DNA of 64,000 nucleotides from UBA2166 sp964463965 (GTDB lineage Bacteria; Nitrospirota; Nitrospiria; Nitrospirales; UBA2166): contig CAYXED010000009.1 of the NCBI GenBank assembly GCA_964463965.1, forward strand, positions 1 through 64,000. The letters are read 5' to 3'. Positions 26,959 through 35,615 of this stretch are shown here, piece by piece. The notes beneath the pieces were generated by a model that was given only the letters and a program-made list of their open reading frames with translations, was not told the origin of the DNA and did not search any database. Within the stretch, counting starts at the first letter, position 1, and the number at the start of each line of letters is the position of its first letter. A program made the position numbers and the translations under genes.

Positions 26959-27229
26959 GTGTTTTTAAGGCAACTTTGCATTTCTGTAAAGCCGTGGTGA
27001 GGTTCTCCATAGCGTCAGGTGGAACATTGATGCCTGGTTTGTTCAGCAGTAGTTCTGCTGTTTTGTGTAGCGTTGCGATAAACGCTGCGCACGCTTTACA
27101 GTTCTTCTCATGCGTTTTAATGCGATCATAGAGGGTGCCTTTTAAATCGCCATCAATGTAGTCTGACAGCCATTCGAGTAAGTCTTTACAGTTTTCTGTT
27201 GTGTGTGGATCTGTGACTTCATCAAGCAT
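26948..27229 (-). CDS. Zinc-finger anti-sigma factor (zf-HC2/ZAS type), cytoplasmic
   Basis: 93 aa. The zinc motif is HEKNCKAC with an upstream CKDLLEWLSDYIDGDL, the usual ZAS pattern (C, then H...C..C). A helical C-terminus follows (TAELLLNK..., ENLTTALQKC). No membrane helix is visible, so this is a soluble anti-sigma, which usually senses redox or cytoplasmic signals. It starts 6 bases downstream of the ECF sigma gene on the same strand, the typical sigma/anti-sigma pair order. Confidence 0.8.
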   Translation of the reverse strand: MLDEVTDPHTTENCKDLLEWLSDYIDGDLKGTLYDRIKTHEKNCKACAAFIATLHKTAELLLNKPGINVPPDAMENLTTALQKCKVALKTPKS

Positions 27230-27235
27230 ATGAGG

Positions 27236-27823
27236 TTATGCCTTTCGATAATAATGGTGGAGGTGTTTGCGTATTGCAAGGCGGGCACGATGTAGTCGAG
27301 ATTTGACCCCTGGAACTTGTAATCCAAGGATCGTAGCGGTCTCGTCTGCTGTGAAACCTTCGACATCTCGAAGGACGAGCACGATGCGATGGTCTTCTGG
27401 TAATTGTGCTATGGCCTGATCAAGTTCTTTGCGAAGTTCAGTATTCAGGAGATTCTGGACTGGAGTGTTTCGCCAATCCGCAAGCTCCAACGTTTCTCGC
27501 TCATCCTCCGTGGGGGCTAATGTGTCGAGTGGGAGTAATTGATCGGGAGTCACTTTGTGTTTTCGCTGACGATCAATACAGTTCCGTTTTGCAATTTGGT
27601 ATATCCAGACGGAAAACTTGGATTCTCTTCTGAATCCCTGGAGGCCTCGGAATGCTTGAAGAAGAGTGTCTTGCATTAAATCTTTTGCGTCTTCAGGCAT
27701 TTTGCACATTCGCATTCCAAGGTTGTATATTTTTGGAGCGTATTTTTGTGCAAGTCCATCAAATGCATCCAGGTTTCCGTGCTGAAACTGTACAATCGCT
27801 TCGGTATCTTCACAGGTGATCAT
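27236..27823 (-). CDS. ECF-family RNA polymerase sigma factor
   Basis: 195 aa. Region 2 has DAKDLMQDTLLQAFRGLQGFRRESKFSVWIYQIAKR, where DLMQDT and SKFSVWIYQIA are the ECF signatures. Region 4 has LPEDHRIVLVLRDVEGFTADETATILGL with the HTH and SRLHRARLAIRK. The group is the RpoE/SigW-like class. It is paired with the ZAS anti-sigma downstream. Its target promoter is not visible to me in this window. Confidence 0.9.
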   Translation of the reverse strand: MITCEDTEAIVQFQHGNLDAFDGLAQKYAPKIYNLGMRMCKMPEDAKDLMQDTLLQAFRGLQGFRRESKFSVWIYQIAKRNCIDRQRKHKVTPDQLLPLDTLAPTEDERETLELADWRNTPVQNLLNTELRKELDQAIAQLPEDHRIVLVLRDVEGFTADETATILGLQVPGVKSRLHRARLAIRKHLHHYYRKA

Positions 27824-27884
27824 GATCCTATGCTAAGGGTACAAAACCGATGGTATAAAATCAATTGTACAAAAACTGTTAGTA

Positions 27885-27917
27885 GCCCCACATGCAGCGT
27901 CAGGCTGCATGTGGGGC
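27885..27917. terminator. Strong 14-bp stem hairpin, probable terminator
   Basis: A perfect 14-bp stem (27885-27898 with 27904-27917) encloses a 5-base loop. On the minus strand, the sequence after the stem contains a short T-run, consistent with termination of the receiver gene that ends at 27932. It separates the receiver gene from the sigma operon. Confidence 0.7.
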
Positions 27918-27931
27918 GTGGGAGTACTAAT

Positions 27932-28369
27932 TTATGCGACGTATTGTAAATTCTCGTAGCTTTTTGCCGATCGGTGTTGCATGGCATTAACCGTCGCGAT
28001 GAGTTTTTCTTTCTCGATTGGTTTTACCAAATATTCCATGACTCCTTGTTTCAAAAACGATGTCGCAAGGTTCATATCAGGGTAGCCCGTTAGTACAATG
28101 ATTGGTACAGATGGAAATTGTTCTCTGAAGAAAGTCACTGCCTCAATGCCATTGACCTGAGGCATCCGTACATCACAGATGATGACATCGGTGAGCAGAG
28201 GATTGTCTCCAGTGCGAATCGCTTCGATCGCCTCTGCTCCATCTGTCGCTTCGACGATATCGTAGCCATCTTTTGTGAGTGCCAAATGCACGATTCGTCG
28301 TACCTCAGCATCATCGTCGATGAGCAACACTCTTCCTTTTGCGTCCTTTACGTGCATTCCTAATGCCAT
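27932..28369 (-). CDS. Single-domain response regulator (receiver)
   Basis: 145 aa. A receiver domain only: acidic pocket (LIDDDAEVRR), phospho-Asp in IICDVRMPQ, the switch Thr in IIVLTGYPD and the Lys in YLVKPIEKE. No output domain follows, as in CheY-like proteins. The start has AGGAGG upstream. No histidine kinase gene is adjacent; its partner must be elsewhere. It sits just upstream of the sigma/anti-sigma pair on the same strand but is separated by a terminator. Confidence 0.85.
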   Translation of the reverse strand: MALGMHVKDAKGRVLLIDDDAEVRRIVHLALTKDGYDIVEATDGAEAIEAIRTGDNPLLTDVIICDVRMPQVNGIEAVTFFREQFPSVPIIVLTGYPDMNLATSFLKQGVMEYLVKPIEKEKLIATVNAMQHRSAKSYENLQYVA

Positions 28370-28576
28370 CGCTGCCTCCTTTCTCCTAGCCAGACTAGGA
28401 TTATGATGTGCTCTCTGACTACTCTCTTCGTCTGGGAGAGCATGTCATGTCATCTGCCTAGTAAGACGAGAAAAATTGGAAAAAGATTCACCCCATGGCG
28501 GGAGTCAATGAAAATGTATATAAATAAATTTATGTGGTGCTGTTAGGCACTTGTAGGGGGTAGACCTCGTAGAACA

Positions 28577-30331
28577 ATGTTAATGCGTGTAGGCAAATTT
28601 TGTTGTGTGCTGGGAGTTGGTTTAATTGTGTGGGGTAGGATTGGTATGGGTGGCGCGGTCGAGCAGGTGGCACCCATCAACCCAGGGTTACCAGACCTGA
28701 CAGTTCTGGTGGATAAACTGACACAAAAGTCTGGGATTTCTGGTGATACAGTGAGACTGACGCTGCAGCTTCGTAGCCAAGGGGCATTGCTGAGGCCTTC
28801 AGCCAAATTTGTGATTGCGTATTGGCGGTCTGTTGATATGAGTGTTGGGGCGGGGGATCAGTTGCTACAGCGAGAGACGGTGAGGGCAGATGTGTTTGCG
28901 GAGAGTACGAGTATCAAACTCAAACGAAAATTACGGGATGTGCCTCCGATGGGCGGACAATTTTTAATCATTCGTGTGGATGCGGAAAACGAAGTAGCAG
29001 AGGGTGAGAATGAAGTTAACAATCAGGTGGTACGGTTTGTACCCAATCGAGGCTGTCGAAAAGAGGTGTGGCGAAGTGAGAGAGAACCTAGCTCTGTAGA
29101 GAATCCGCAGCATGTTGGTGCGTTTAAGACAGATACCTGTATCATGATTGCGGGAACGCTGGAGACCAACGAGGACATTGATGGTTTTGTCATGAAGGTA
29201 CGAGAGACGATGCCATTGTTGGTCACGGTCACCCAAGCTCCAAGTCCATCCGTTATCGATTTTGATCTGGCAATCACTGATCTCAATACAAATAAGATTT
29301 TGGCAATCTGTGATCGTCCCTTTTCTCCATCCGTGTGCCCTGTGACGGTGAATGCAGACATGGTCGTTCTGATAACAGTTCTGCCTACACGCGGCCAGGG
29401 GGGGTATGCCTTGGATGTGACACCTGTTATTGGAGAGATTGTGTTGGATTTGGATATTGATACCACGAGTACTCCATCAGCTGAACCGGCACCAAGTCCA
29501 AGTGATGCGGCATCCAGTGTGAGATTAACCGTTAGGAGGACCGGTGGCGGTACGGTAACATCTGCTGTCCCGGGGATTAATTGCGGGACGGATTGTACTG
29601 AGTTTTATAGTACTCTCATTGCGGTACCTGTGATTTCGCTTACGGCTACTCCAGACGATGGCTCGATATTTCTTGGATGGTCTGTGAGTGGGTGTGTGAC
29701 CCGCACGTGTGTTTTTATGTTGAGGGGTGATGCAACGGTCACGGCAAGGTTTGTACCGGCGCCTGTCATCATTCCCAGTGGGCCTACTGCGTTGTTGACT
29801 ATTATGCCGAGTGGGACTGGTAAGGGAGTAGTAAAGTCGCTTGAGTCGCAGCATGGGATTGATTGTGGAACCGATTGCAGCGAGTTCTATAGCATTTTTC
29901 TGCAGTCACCTGTGGTGATACTTGATGCGAGTCCTTTGCCTGGTTCAGTTTTTCGTGGATGGTCTGGGGATGATTGCGAAAATGAAACAACCTTTAGGTG
30001 TAGTGTTTTGATGAACATGGATAAAACGGTGACGGCGAGATTTGAAATGGCTCCTTCTGAAGTTCCTGATGGGCCTACAGCATTGTTGACAGTAGCCACA
30101 AGTGGTGATGGGGAGGGGGTGGTGACGACCTCCTCGCCTGGGATTGATTGTGGGATCGATTGTACTCAAGTGTATTTGCTTGGGGAGACGTTAACGCTGA
30201 CGGCGAGGTCATTTGTGGGCGCGAGATTTGGGGGTTGGGTAGGAGACGGCTGTGAGAACGTGGCTGTACCCGAGTGTCGTGTCTTGATGACTACTGATAA
30301 AACGATAACGGCTTTATTTAAGGGCTTATGA
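28577..30331 (+). CDS. Secreted protein with CARDB, PPC-like and three InlB B-repeats
   Basis: 584 aa. The signal peptide (to GGA-VEQ) is followed by a CARDB-like domain (LPDLTVLVDKLTQ ... EGENEVNN, residues about 35-155). Then comes a PPC-like beta domain (GTLETNEDIDGF, DFDLAITDLNTN, CPVTV). Three InlB B-type repeats follow (GG.G.VTSAVPGINCGTDC, with GIDCGTDCSEFY and GIDCGIDCTQVY). The CARDB-PPC tandem strongly matches the C-terminus of the protein at 60749 (shared NRRC..., W..E.EPSS, DFDLAITDL). The ends of the repeats read VTARF. It probably attaches to surfaces or matrix. It stands alone on the plus strand. Confidence 0.75.
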   Translation: MLMRVGKFCCVLGVGLIVWGRIGMGGAVEQVAPINPGLPDLTVLVDKLTQKSGISGDTVRLTLQLRSQGALLRPSAKFVIAYWRSVDMSVGAGDQLLQRETVRADVFAESTSIKLKRKLRDVPPMGGQFLIIRVDAENEVAEGENEVNNQVVRFVPNRGCRKEVWRSEREPSSVENPQHVGAFKTDTCIMIAGTLETNEDIDGFVMKVRETMPLLVTVTQAPSPSVIDFDLAITDLNTNKILAICDRPFSPSVCPVTVNADMVVLITVLPTRGQGGYALDVTPVIGEIVLDLDIDTTSTPSAEPAPSPSDAASSVRLTVRRTGGGTVTSAVPGINCGTDCTEFYSTLIAVPVISLTATPDDGSIFLGWSVSGCVTRTCVFMLRGDATVTARFVPAPVIIPSGPTALLTIMPSGTGKGVVKSLESQHGIDCGTDCSEFYSIFLQSPVVILDASPLPGSVFRGWSGDDCENETTFRCSVLMNMDKTVTARFEMAPSEVPDGPTALLTVATSGDGEGVVTTSSPGIDCGIDCTQVYLLGETLTLTARSFVGARFGGWVGDGCENVAVPECRVLMTTDKTITALFKGL

Positions 30332-30360
30332 TTTTGCTTAAGAGTTTGAAAAGCAAGATT

Positions 30361-31734
30361 TTATACGTGACCATAGGCGAGCATTGCGTCGGCTACTTTC
30401 ACAAAGCCAGCAATATTAGCGCCCTTAAGGTAATCGACGTAACTTCCGGGGGTGCTTCCATGCATGACACAAGAGTTGTGAATGTTGCTCATCATATCTT
30501 CCAGTAGTTCACGTAGATTGTCTTCGTCCCAGGAAAGCCGTGCACTGTTTTGACTCATTTCTAATCCTGAAACGCCAACCCCACCAGCGTTGGCGGCCTT
30601 TGCAGGTCCAAAAAGAATTTTGCAGTCTTGGAAGATGTGTAAAGCTTCGCGTGTAGATGGCATGTTGGCGCCTTCGACAACAACCTTAACCCCATTTTTG
30701 AGCATGGTTTTTGCGTCTTCACCATTTATCTCATTTTCTGTTGCACAGGGGATAGCGCAATCTGCCTGCACTTCCCACGGTCGGCGATCTTCATAAAAGG
30801 TGATGTTTTGAAACGTATCGGCGGCTTCAGAAATACGACCTCGCTGGACATCTTTGAGGTTCTTAATCCAGTTGATCTGCTCTTGGGTTAACCCGCCAGA
30901 GGCATAAATAAACCCATTTGAATCTGAGAGTGTCAGCGGCATGCCTCCGAGTTGCAAAGCTTTTTCTGCCGCGTAAATGGCGACGTTACCTGAACCAGAA
31001 ACCAGAATGCGTTTCCCCTCTAAGCTATCGCCAGCATGTTCGAGCATGTTGCGCAGAAAGAAAATGGTTCCATAGCCCGTTGCTTCGGTGCGCATCTTTG
31101 AACCCCCAAATTCAATACCTTTACCTGTGAGCACACCGACAAAGCGGTTCGTGATACGTTTATATTGCCCAAACATAAACCCAATTTCTCGACTACCGAC
31201 ACCAATATCACCGGCTGGCACATCAGTGTGTTCGCCAATATGACGGGAGAGTTCGGTGACGAACGACTGGCAGAAGCGCATGACTTCGTTTTCAGATTTT
31301 CCTTTTGGATTAAAATTGGCACCGCCTTTTGCTCCGCCCATTGGGAGACCGGTCAAGCTGTTTTTGAAAGTCTGTTCGTAGCCAAGGAACTTGAGAATGC
31401 TTAGGTTTACAGTGGGGTGAAAGCGAAGGCCTCCCTTATAGGGGCCAATGGCGCTATTGAACTGAACACGATAACCTCGATTAATGCGTACGTTACCCTG
31501 ATCGTCTGTCCAGGGTACCCGAAAGATGATGACTCGTTCAGGTTCAGCCATACGTTCAAGAATCTGGTTTTCATGATAGATGGGTTTATTGGCAATGTAT
31601 GGGAAAATTGTACTAGCTGTTTCGTATACAGCCTGATGAAACTCTAGTTCTCCGGGGTTGCGTTTCTCCACGCCTCTCATGTAGCGAGAGAGGTATTCTT
31701 GGGTTTTTGTATCCCCTACATGACTTTTCGACAC
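30361..31734 (-). CDS. gdhA: NADP-dependent glutamate dehydrogenase
   Basis: 457 aa, the typical length of the hexameric enzyme. It catalyses reductive amination of 2-oxoglutarate to glutamate with NADPH, assimilating ammonium. Motifs: RVQFNSAIGPYKGGLRFHP (substrate-binding Lys), LPMGGAKGGANFNPKGKS (catalytic Lys region), VPAGDIGVGSREIGFM and the Rossmann LVSGSGNVAIYAAEKA. NADP preference is the usual one for this group but is not proven here. GTG start with AGGAG upstream. It is the clearest housekeeping gene in the window and is not part of an exported cluster. Confidence 0.95.
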   Translation of the reverse strand: MSKSHVGDTKTQEYLSRYMRGVEKRNPGELEFHQAVYETASTIFPYIANKPIYHENQILERMAEPERVIIFRVPWTDDQGNVRINRGYRVQFNSAIGPYKGGLRFHPTVNLSILKFLGYEQTFKNSLTGLPMGGAKGGANFNPKGKSENEVMRFCQSFVTELSRHIGEHTDVPAGDIGVGSREIGFMFGQYKRITNRFVGVLTGKGIEFGGSKMRTEATGYGTIFFLRNMLEHAGDSLEGKRILVSGSGNVAIYAAEKALQLGGMPLTLSDSNGFIYASGGLTQEQINWIKNLKDVQRGRISEAADTFQNITFYEDRRPWEVQADCAIPCATENEINGEDAKTMLKNGVKVVVEGANMPSTREALHIFQDCKILFGPAKAANAGGVGVSGLEMSQNSARLSWDEDNLRELLEDMMSNIHNSCVMHGSTPGSYVDYLKGANIAGFVKVADAMLAYGHV

Positions 31735-32089
31735 TGATGTTCTCCTAATTTGGTGATGCGACGTTGCCTACCGGATATACCACAAATTTACTAGAGGTTG
31801 TAAGGAAAAATAACAGGTACTTGTGGAGCATAAGAATTTATTTTCCTTTTGTTACTTGATGTGCAAAGTCTCGTGGTAGTGGTAGTGGTAGTGGTAGTGT
31901 TTGTATAGCACACAACGGGTAGATCGATGCCACCACACTAATATGCAATAATCTGTTTATTGCCAATGCGAATAGACAATTTTTATAGTAGGATATCTCC
32001 CCGGTCTACAGATATGTGAGCTAAAGTACGATTTTTTTTTGACGTACATGAAAGAATCCTGACAGCTGTTCTTTGTTTAGGTAGAAACG
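31735..32089. other. Intergenic region with a GTGGTA microsatellite
   Basis: This stretch separates the divergent gdhA and tlpA-like genes and should contain both promoters. A (GTGGTA)n run, about 4.5 units, occupies 31873-31899. An A/T-rich stretch with a run of nine T lies near 32031-32040. I find no convincing ORF, hairpin terminator or operator. Confidence 0.5.
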
Positions 32090-32620
32090 GTGTTTGACTT
32101 TAGGCGAAAATACTTACTTAGCAGGGCTGTGGGGCTGTGTGTTTTTGGTGCCTTATTCACTCCCGTTTTAGCATTTTCTGCATCAGTTGGTGAATCAGCA
32201 CCAAATTTCTCCCTTCCTTCAACATCTGGAGAGATAACGGATCTTGTGGCGTTCCGTAACAGAGTTGTATTTTTGAACTTTTGGGCAAGCTGGTGTGAGC
32301 CTTGTAAGAAAGAACTGCCCGAATTGGAGATGCTGCACCGTAAATACAGTAGACATGGTTTTGATGTGGTTGGGATTAACATAGATAAGAAAGAAGAGAA
32401 CGCGAGAGAATACATTGAACGTTTCGCACTCAGTTTTCCGATGATGCTTGATCCTGACGGAAGAGTTATTCGGCAATATCGTGGAGCAGCGATGCCTGTT
32501 TCGTATTTGATTGATCGTCAGGGTGTAGTGCGTAATGTTTTTTTTGGATATTCTGAATCTCGTTTGCCAAAAATGGAAGCCGCTATTATGAGTTTGATGA
32601 ATAGACCAAAGTTTCAGTGA
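32090..32620 (+). CDS. TlpA/ResA-like thioredoxin-fold protein
   Basis: 176 aa, GTG start. The N-terminal hydrophobic segment (LLSRAVGLCVFGALFTPVLAFSA) exports it to the periplasm. The thioredoxin/AhpC-TSA domain has SAPNFSLPSTSG and the active site WCEPC (Cys69, Cys72), with VVGINIDKKEENAREY and a cis-Pro-like MPVSYLID. It probably reduces disulfides, for example in cytochrome or redox-protein maturation. It is the first gene of an operon with DUF4266 and a small membrane protein. The same set (TlpA, DUF4266, DUF3570, ApbE) recurs in other bacteria. Confidence 0.85.
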   Translation: MFDFRRKYLLSRAVGLCVFGALFTPVLAFSASVGESAPNFSLPSTSGEITDLVAFRNRVVFLNFWASWCEPCKKELPELEMLHRKYSRHGFDVVGINIDKKEENAREYIERFALSFPMMLDPDGRVIRQYRGAAMPVSYLIDRQGVVRNVFFGYSESRLPKMEAAIMSLMNRPKFQ

Positions 32621-32631
32621 GTGTTTGAGGT

Positions 32632-32874
32632 GTGATAAGTAACCGAGTGGGTCAAACAGTTAAATTCACTGTGTTCTTGGCGATAGTGGGATTGTTCGTA
32701 GTCATCATGGGATGTGCGAATGTGCAGCCGTATGAACGCGAATATTTAGCCGATCCTATCATGGGAGAAGATGATCTCAGTGAAACGGCCTATGAACAGC
32801 ATCTTCACCGGGCGCTTATGCAGGGTTTGGCTGGGCAACCGGTGTCTGGTGCAGGATGTGGGTGTGAGCAATAA
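32632..32874 (+). CDS. DUF4266 lipoprotein
   Basis: 80 aa with GTG start. The lipobox is VIMGC (Cys28). It is followed by ANVQPYEREYLADPIM, the recognisable DUF4266 core, and a C-terminal GAGCGCEQ Cys-rich end. DUF4266 genes lie next to TlpA-like and DUF3570/ApbE genes. Here TlpA is 11 bases upstream and DUF3570/ApbE are about 5.3 kb downstream. The function is not known; the C-terminal Cys residues may be redox or metal ligands. Confidence 0.8.
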   Translation: MISNRVGQTVKFTVFLAIVGLFVVIMGCANVQPYEREYLADPIMGEDDLSETAYEQHLHRALMQGLAGQPVSGAGCGCEQ

Positions 32875-32877
32875 TTG

Positions 32878-33213
32878 ATGAGCTGTTATAGCCTCAAATG
32901 TAGGGCACTACATAGAAAGACTGGGCAAGTCTTAATCGGGGCGTTGCTTGTAGTAGTCGTTTTTTTTGGCGCAGCTATTGGGGCGGTTGGATTAGGGGGA
33001 CATTTGCATGAGGCTACTACGGATCATACTGCAATGCACACAAGTTTCGTGTGTGTGTGGATGTGTGCAGCTTCTTCGGTTGTAGTGGCTGCCGTCCTTG
33101 AGAGTTCGATTTACTTCATTCCCCTCTTTGGTTTGATTGCATTTTTTGCTCCGAAACTGGTTTCTCTCCTTACTTATAATCTTCGATCTCGAGCACCTCC
33201 TTTACCCTTCTAA
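32878..33213 (+). CDS. Small membrane protein with His/Cys-containing loop
   Basis: 111 aa, starting 3 bases after the DUF4266 stop. One N-terminal membrane helix (TGQVLIGALLVVVVFFGAAIGAVG) is followed by HLHEATTDHTAMHTSFVCVWMCAAS, a potential metal-binding stretch with three His and two Cys, a second hydrophobic segment and a final RSRAPPLP. The second small protein at 44595 shows a similar order (membrane helix, DHEETHD, VCTWLEDA, RPPPARS). It may have a role in metal or redox handling. Confidence 0.55.
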   Translation: MSCYSLKCRALHRKTGQVLIGALLVVVVFFGAAIGAVGLGGHLHEATTDHTAMHTSFVCVWMCAASSVVVAAVLESSIYFIPLFGLIAFFAPKLVSLLTYNLRSRAPPLPF

Positions 33214-33369
33214 TCAATACCCATAAGTGCGTCTTTTCGTCCGCTAGCAATTTTGGTGTGGCGTAAATGTCATTTTAAGATGGCATTCACGTAATCTTGT
33301 CCGTATGTGTTCCGGATGAAATTACTTTGGATTACTCGCATGCTAATGAAAATTGAAGTAGGTGTTTTT

Positions 33370-33570
33370 ATGGAAATGTTCCAGAAATTATTGCTCAGAG
33401 TAGATGAGACAGCGGTATTGTTAAATATTAGTCAGTGGATAGTGTGTCGGTGGGTCGAAGAAGGGCGACTGACTGCTACAAAGATTGGAAAAAGAAGTTT
33501 TCGCATTCTCGCACGATTGGGATATGCGTTGCTACACGATAATAGTAGTAAGGGAGAGAGGAGTTATCAT
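33370..33570 (+). CDS. Excisionase-type HTH (HTH_17-like) segment, in frame with the downstream propeller gene
   Basis: The frame from the ATG at 33370 encodes LLRVDETAVLLNISQWIVCRWVEEGRLTATKIGKRSFRI, the typical winged-HTH of excisionase/MerR-like proteins. It runs on without a stop into the exported protein beginning at MRLVAAF (33571). A strong ribosome site sits at the junction (33551-33563), so the exported protein is probably also started separately. A paralogous HTH at 46450 precedes the ZnuA-like gene. Either a fused protein or an HTH that depends on coupling is possible. An export signal in the middle of a DNA-binding protein argues against a single functional fusion. Confidence 0.6.
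33551..33563 (+). promoter_or_regulatory. Strong ribosome binding site that decides the start of the propeller gene
   Basis: The purine-rich AGGGAGAGAGGAG ends 7 bases before the ATG at 33571. It lies inside the HTH frame, so translation of the exported protein can start here independently of the HTH start. Confidence 0.7.
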
Positions 33571-35406
33571 ATGCGTCTAGTTGCTGCTTTTCTGATGACG
33601 GTTTTTATTTCCTGGGGAAGTGTTGGGCAGGTACAGGCTCAATTCATCCCTATACCGGCTGAACCAACTGCTGTGCCAGCCGCTCCAGTTGTGGTTGGAA
33701 CCCCAGATTTAACAGGGTCTGTTTTAAAGGTAAAGGTCAAAGAGAAACAGGACGGATTTAAATTGATAGTGAAGGTGGAGGTCTGCAATGTTGGATCTGC
33801 CGCCGCAGTTGGGCCTTTCAGAGTGGCATTAATGTTGTCTGAAAATGCTGTCCTTGATGGTAATGATTCATTTCCTGCCGCCTTTCCGATTGATGAACTG
33901 GCTCCAGGGGCATGCCACAAACCTGTAAAAGGTGCAGGGAAGTTCAAGGTGGGAGGACTCGAGGCAATTCATGGCCACACTGCATTTATTAGGATCGATG
34001 ATGGTGGGGTTGTTACGGAGAGTAATGAAACTAATAATGGTATTTCAACTCTTATTCCTGAGGCGTCTGCCACAGGGGGGCCAGTAGGGGGTCCAGTAGG
34101 GAGTAGGGTTTTGGTAAACGATTCGAACCTGAATCTCTACGCATTTGAAGGAAAACCTCCATTTGACCAATTGGCCAGATTTAATTTTCAGCCAGCGAGT
34201 CCTGAGTTAGTGCCGACAATGGGAGAAGTCCATTATTCTCCTGATTTTTCAAAGGCGATTGTAATTATTCGCGAGGGATTTATTGGGCCTACACAGGGGC
34301 TTGTGTCGAGTGGGATCGTCATTGTCGATATGCAGTCATTGCTAATTGAGGAAACAGTAGTGTTGGAAAGTTTGAAGACTGGTAATCCTTCACGGCTTGT
34401 GCATGCGTATGACGATCCTGACGGAAAACATCTTTGGCTGAATAATGACGGCCCAAGGGGTGAAGGACCAGAAGTTGAAGCTGCTGATTCAGTGTTCAGG
34501 GTCAATGTTGATCCGAGTGATTCAAACTATCTGCAATGGACGGAGATTATCACTGGTGGAGGACATCACAAATCCGCGCATAGCTTCCCGACTCAGGAGG
34601 CACCGAACGCCAGGTTCTTATTTGCGACAAGCAACATCTCTGATCGTACAATTACCCTAGTTGACAATAATCCAGCTTCCCCAACTTTTTTGCAGGTTAT
34701 TAAGACTGTCCCAGCAATTAATCCTCCGGGTAATACAGAGATGGTGGGAGTCGATTTGGTGCCTCATGGCATGGACTACTCAGAAGTTAGTGGACATCTC
34801 TACAGTGGCGCTACATCTCCGAGGACCTGTGCCGTTACTGTGATTGATACGACTCAGGAAAGTCTTCCCGTAACTTGTATTCCAGCGGGGACCGGACCAG
34901 GGCAGATCCCTGCAGCTGGTTATATTCATATTGCTCATCATGGAGAGACTGTGTATACGGTTGGCTCGAAGGCTGCCGATGAAGAGGCAGGGACTCCAGG
35001 CCAAGGATGGCTGTCTGCTATTGATGCACGAAATAATAATAAGGTGATTGCAGTGGTTGATCTCGGCGATGTTGGTGTTGGAAGTATCGATGAGAATGGT
35101 AGGAAAACATATCTTCCCAGCAATAATCGTCGCGGGAGAACAAATGTTGCAGTTGTTGTTGACATCGATCCCACCTCTCCCACCTACCATCAATGGCTAC
35201 GTGATGTGACAATTGGGGAGTCTGGCTCGCATCGTAATGGTGAGGTGTCTCCTGCTGGGGATTACGCATTCTATCCCAATACGTGTGATGACTGTCATAC
35301 GGTTTCCGTTATTGATACCAACCTTGATGAAGAAGTTGCTCGGTTGCAGGTAGATGGACATGCTTCGAATGTTGGAATCCAAGGCTTACATACCCCCAAT
35401 AAGTAA
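33571..35406 (+). CDS. Exported CARDB and beta-propeller protein with one CXXCH motif
   Basis: 611 aa from the ATG at 33571. The signal peptide ends in VQA-QF. A CARDB domain (PDLTGSVLKVKVKEK, VESNETNN) precedes a propeller-like region with GEVHYSPDFSKAIVII, KHLWLNNDG and GEVSPAGDYAFYPN, as in cytochrome d1/YncE-like folds. Near the C-terminus is TCDDCHTVSVID: a CXXCH sequence that could bind a c-type heme, although the Asp residues and single copy make this uncertain. It is the first of the longer genes in the DUF3570/ApbE region. Its CARDB module matches the protein at 40567. It could be an electron carrier or a surface binding protein. Confidence 0.7.
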   Translation: MRLVAAFLMTVFISWGSVGQVQAQFIPIPAEPTAVPAAPVVVGTPDLTGSVLKVKVKEKQDGFKLIVKVEVCNVGSAAAVGPFRVALMLSENAVLDGNDSFPAAFPIDELAPGACHKPVKGAGKFKVGGLEAIHGHTAFIRIDDGGVVTESNETNNGISTLIPEASATGGPVGGPVGSRVLVNDSNLNLYAFEGKPPFDQLARFNFQPASPELVPTMGEVHYSPDFSKAIVIIREGFIGPTQGLVSSGIVIVDMQSLLIEETVVLESLKTGNPSRLVHAYDDPDGKHLWLNNDGPRGEGPEVEAADSVFRVNVDPSDSNYLQWTEIITGGGHHKSAHSFPTQEAPNARFLFATSNISDRTITLVDNNPASPTFLQVIKTVPAINPPGNTEMVGVDLVPHGMDYSEVSGHLYSGATSPRTCAVTVIDTTQESLPVTCIPAGTGPGQIPAAGYIHIAHHGETVYTVGSKAADEEAGTPGQGWLSAIDARNNNKVIAVVDLGDVGVGSIDENGRKTYLPSNNRRGRTNVAVVVDIDPTSPTYHQWLRDVTIGESGSHRNGEVSPAGDYAFYPNTCDDCHTVSVIDTNLDEEVARLQVDGHASNVGIQGLHTPNK

Positions 35407-35615
35407 GGGGCGAGTATGAGTCTATTTATAGCTGATAAGGGCATACTGTAGATTCGACAGAATTGGGAAGTATTTTTCTAGTTTTGTCTGGCTATCGCGA
35501 TTGCTGTTGTTCCTCGCTACCTTGATCCTTGGCTCCATTTTCTGGAGTCAGGGGGGGAGGGGGTAGATATATTTCTTTAATACCACGAGAAGATCGAAGT
35601 CATAGTTATGGAACG

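Noticed and set aside
31873..31899. GTGGTA microsatellite as a regulatory switch
   Set aside because: It lies well inside the intergenic region and has few units; no sign of a promoter spacing function.
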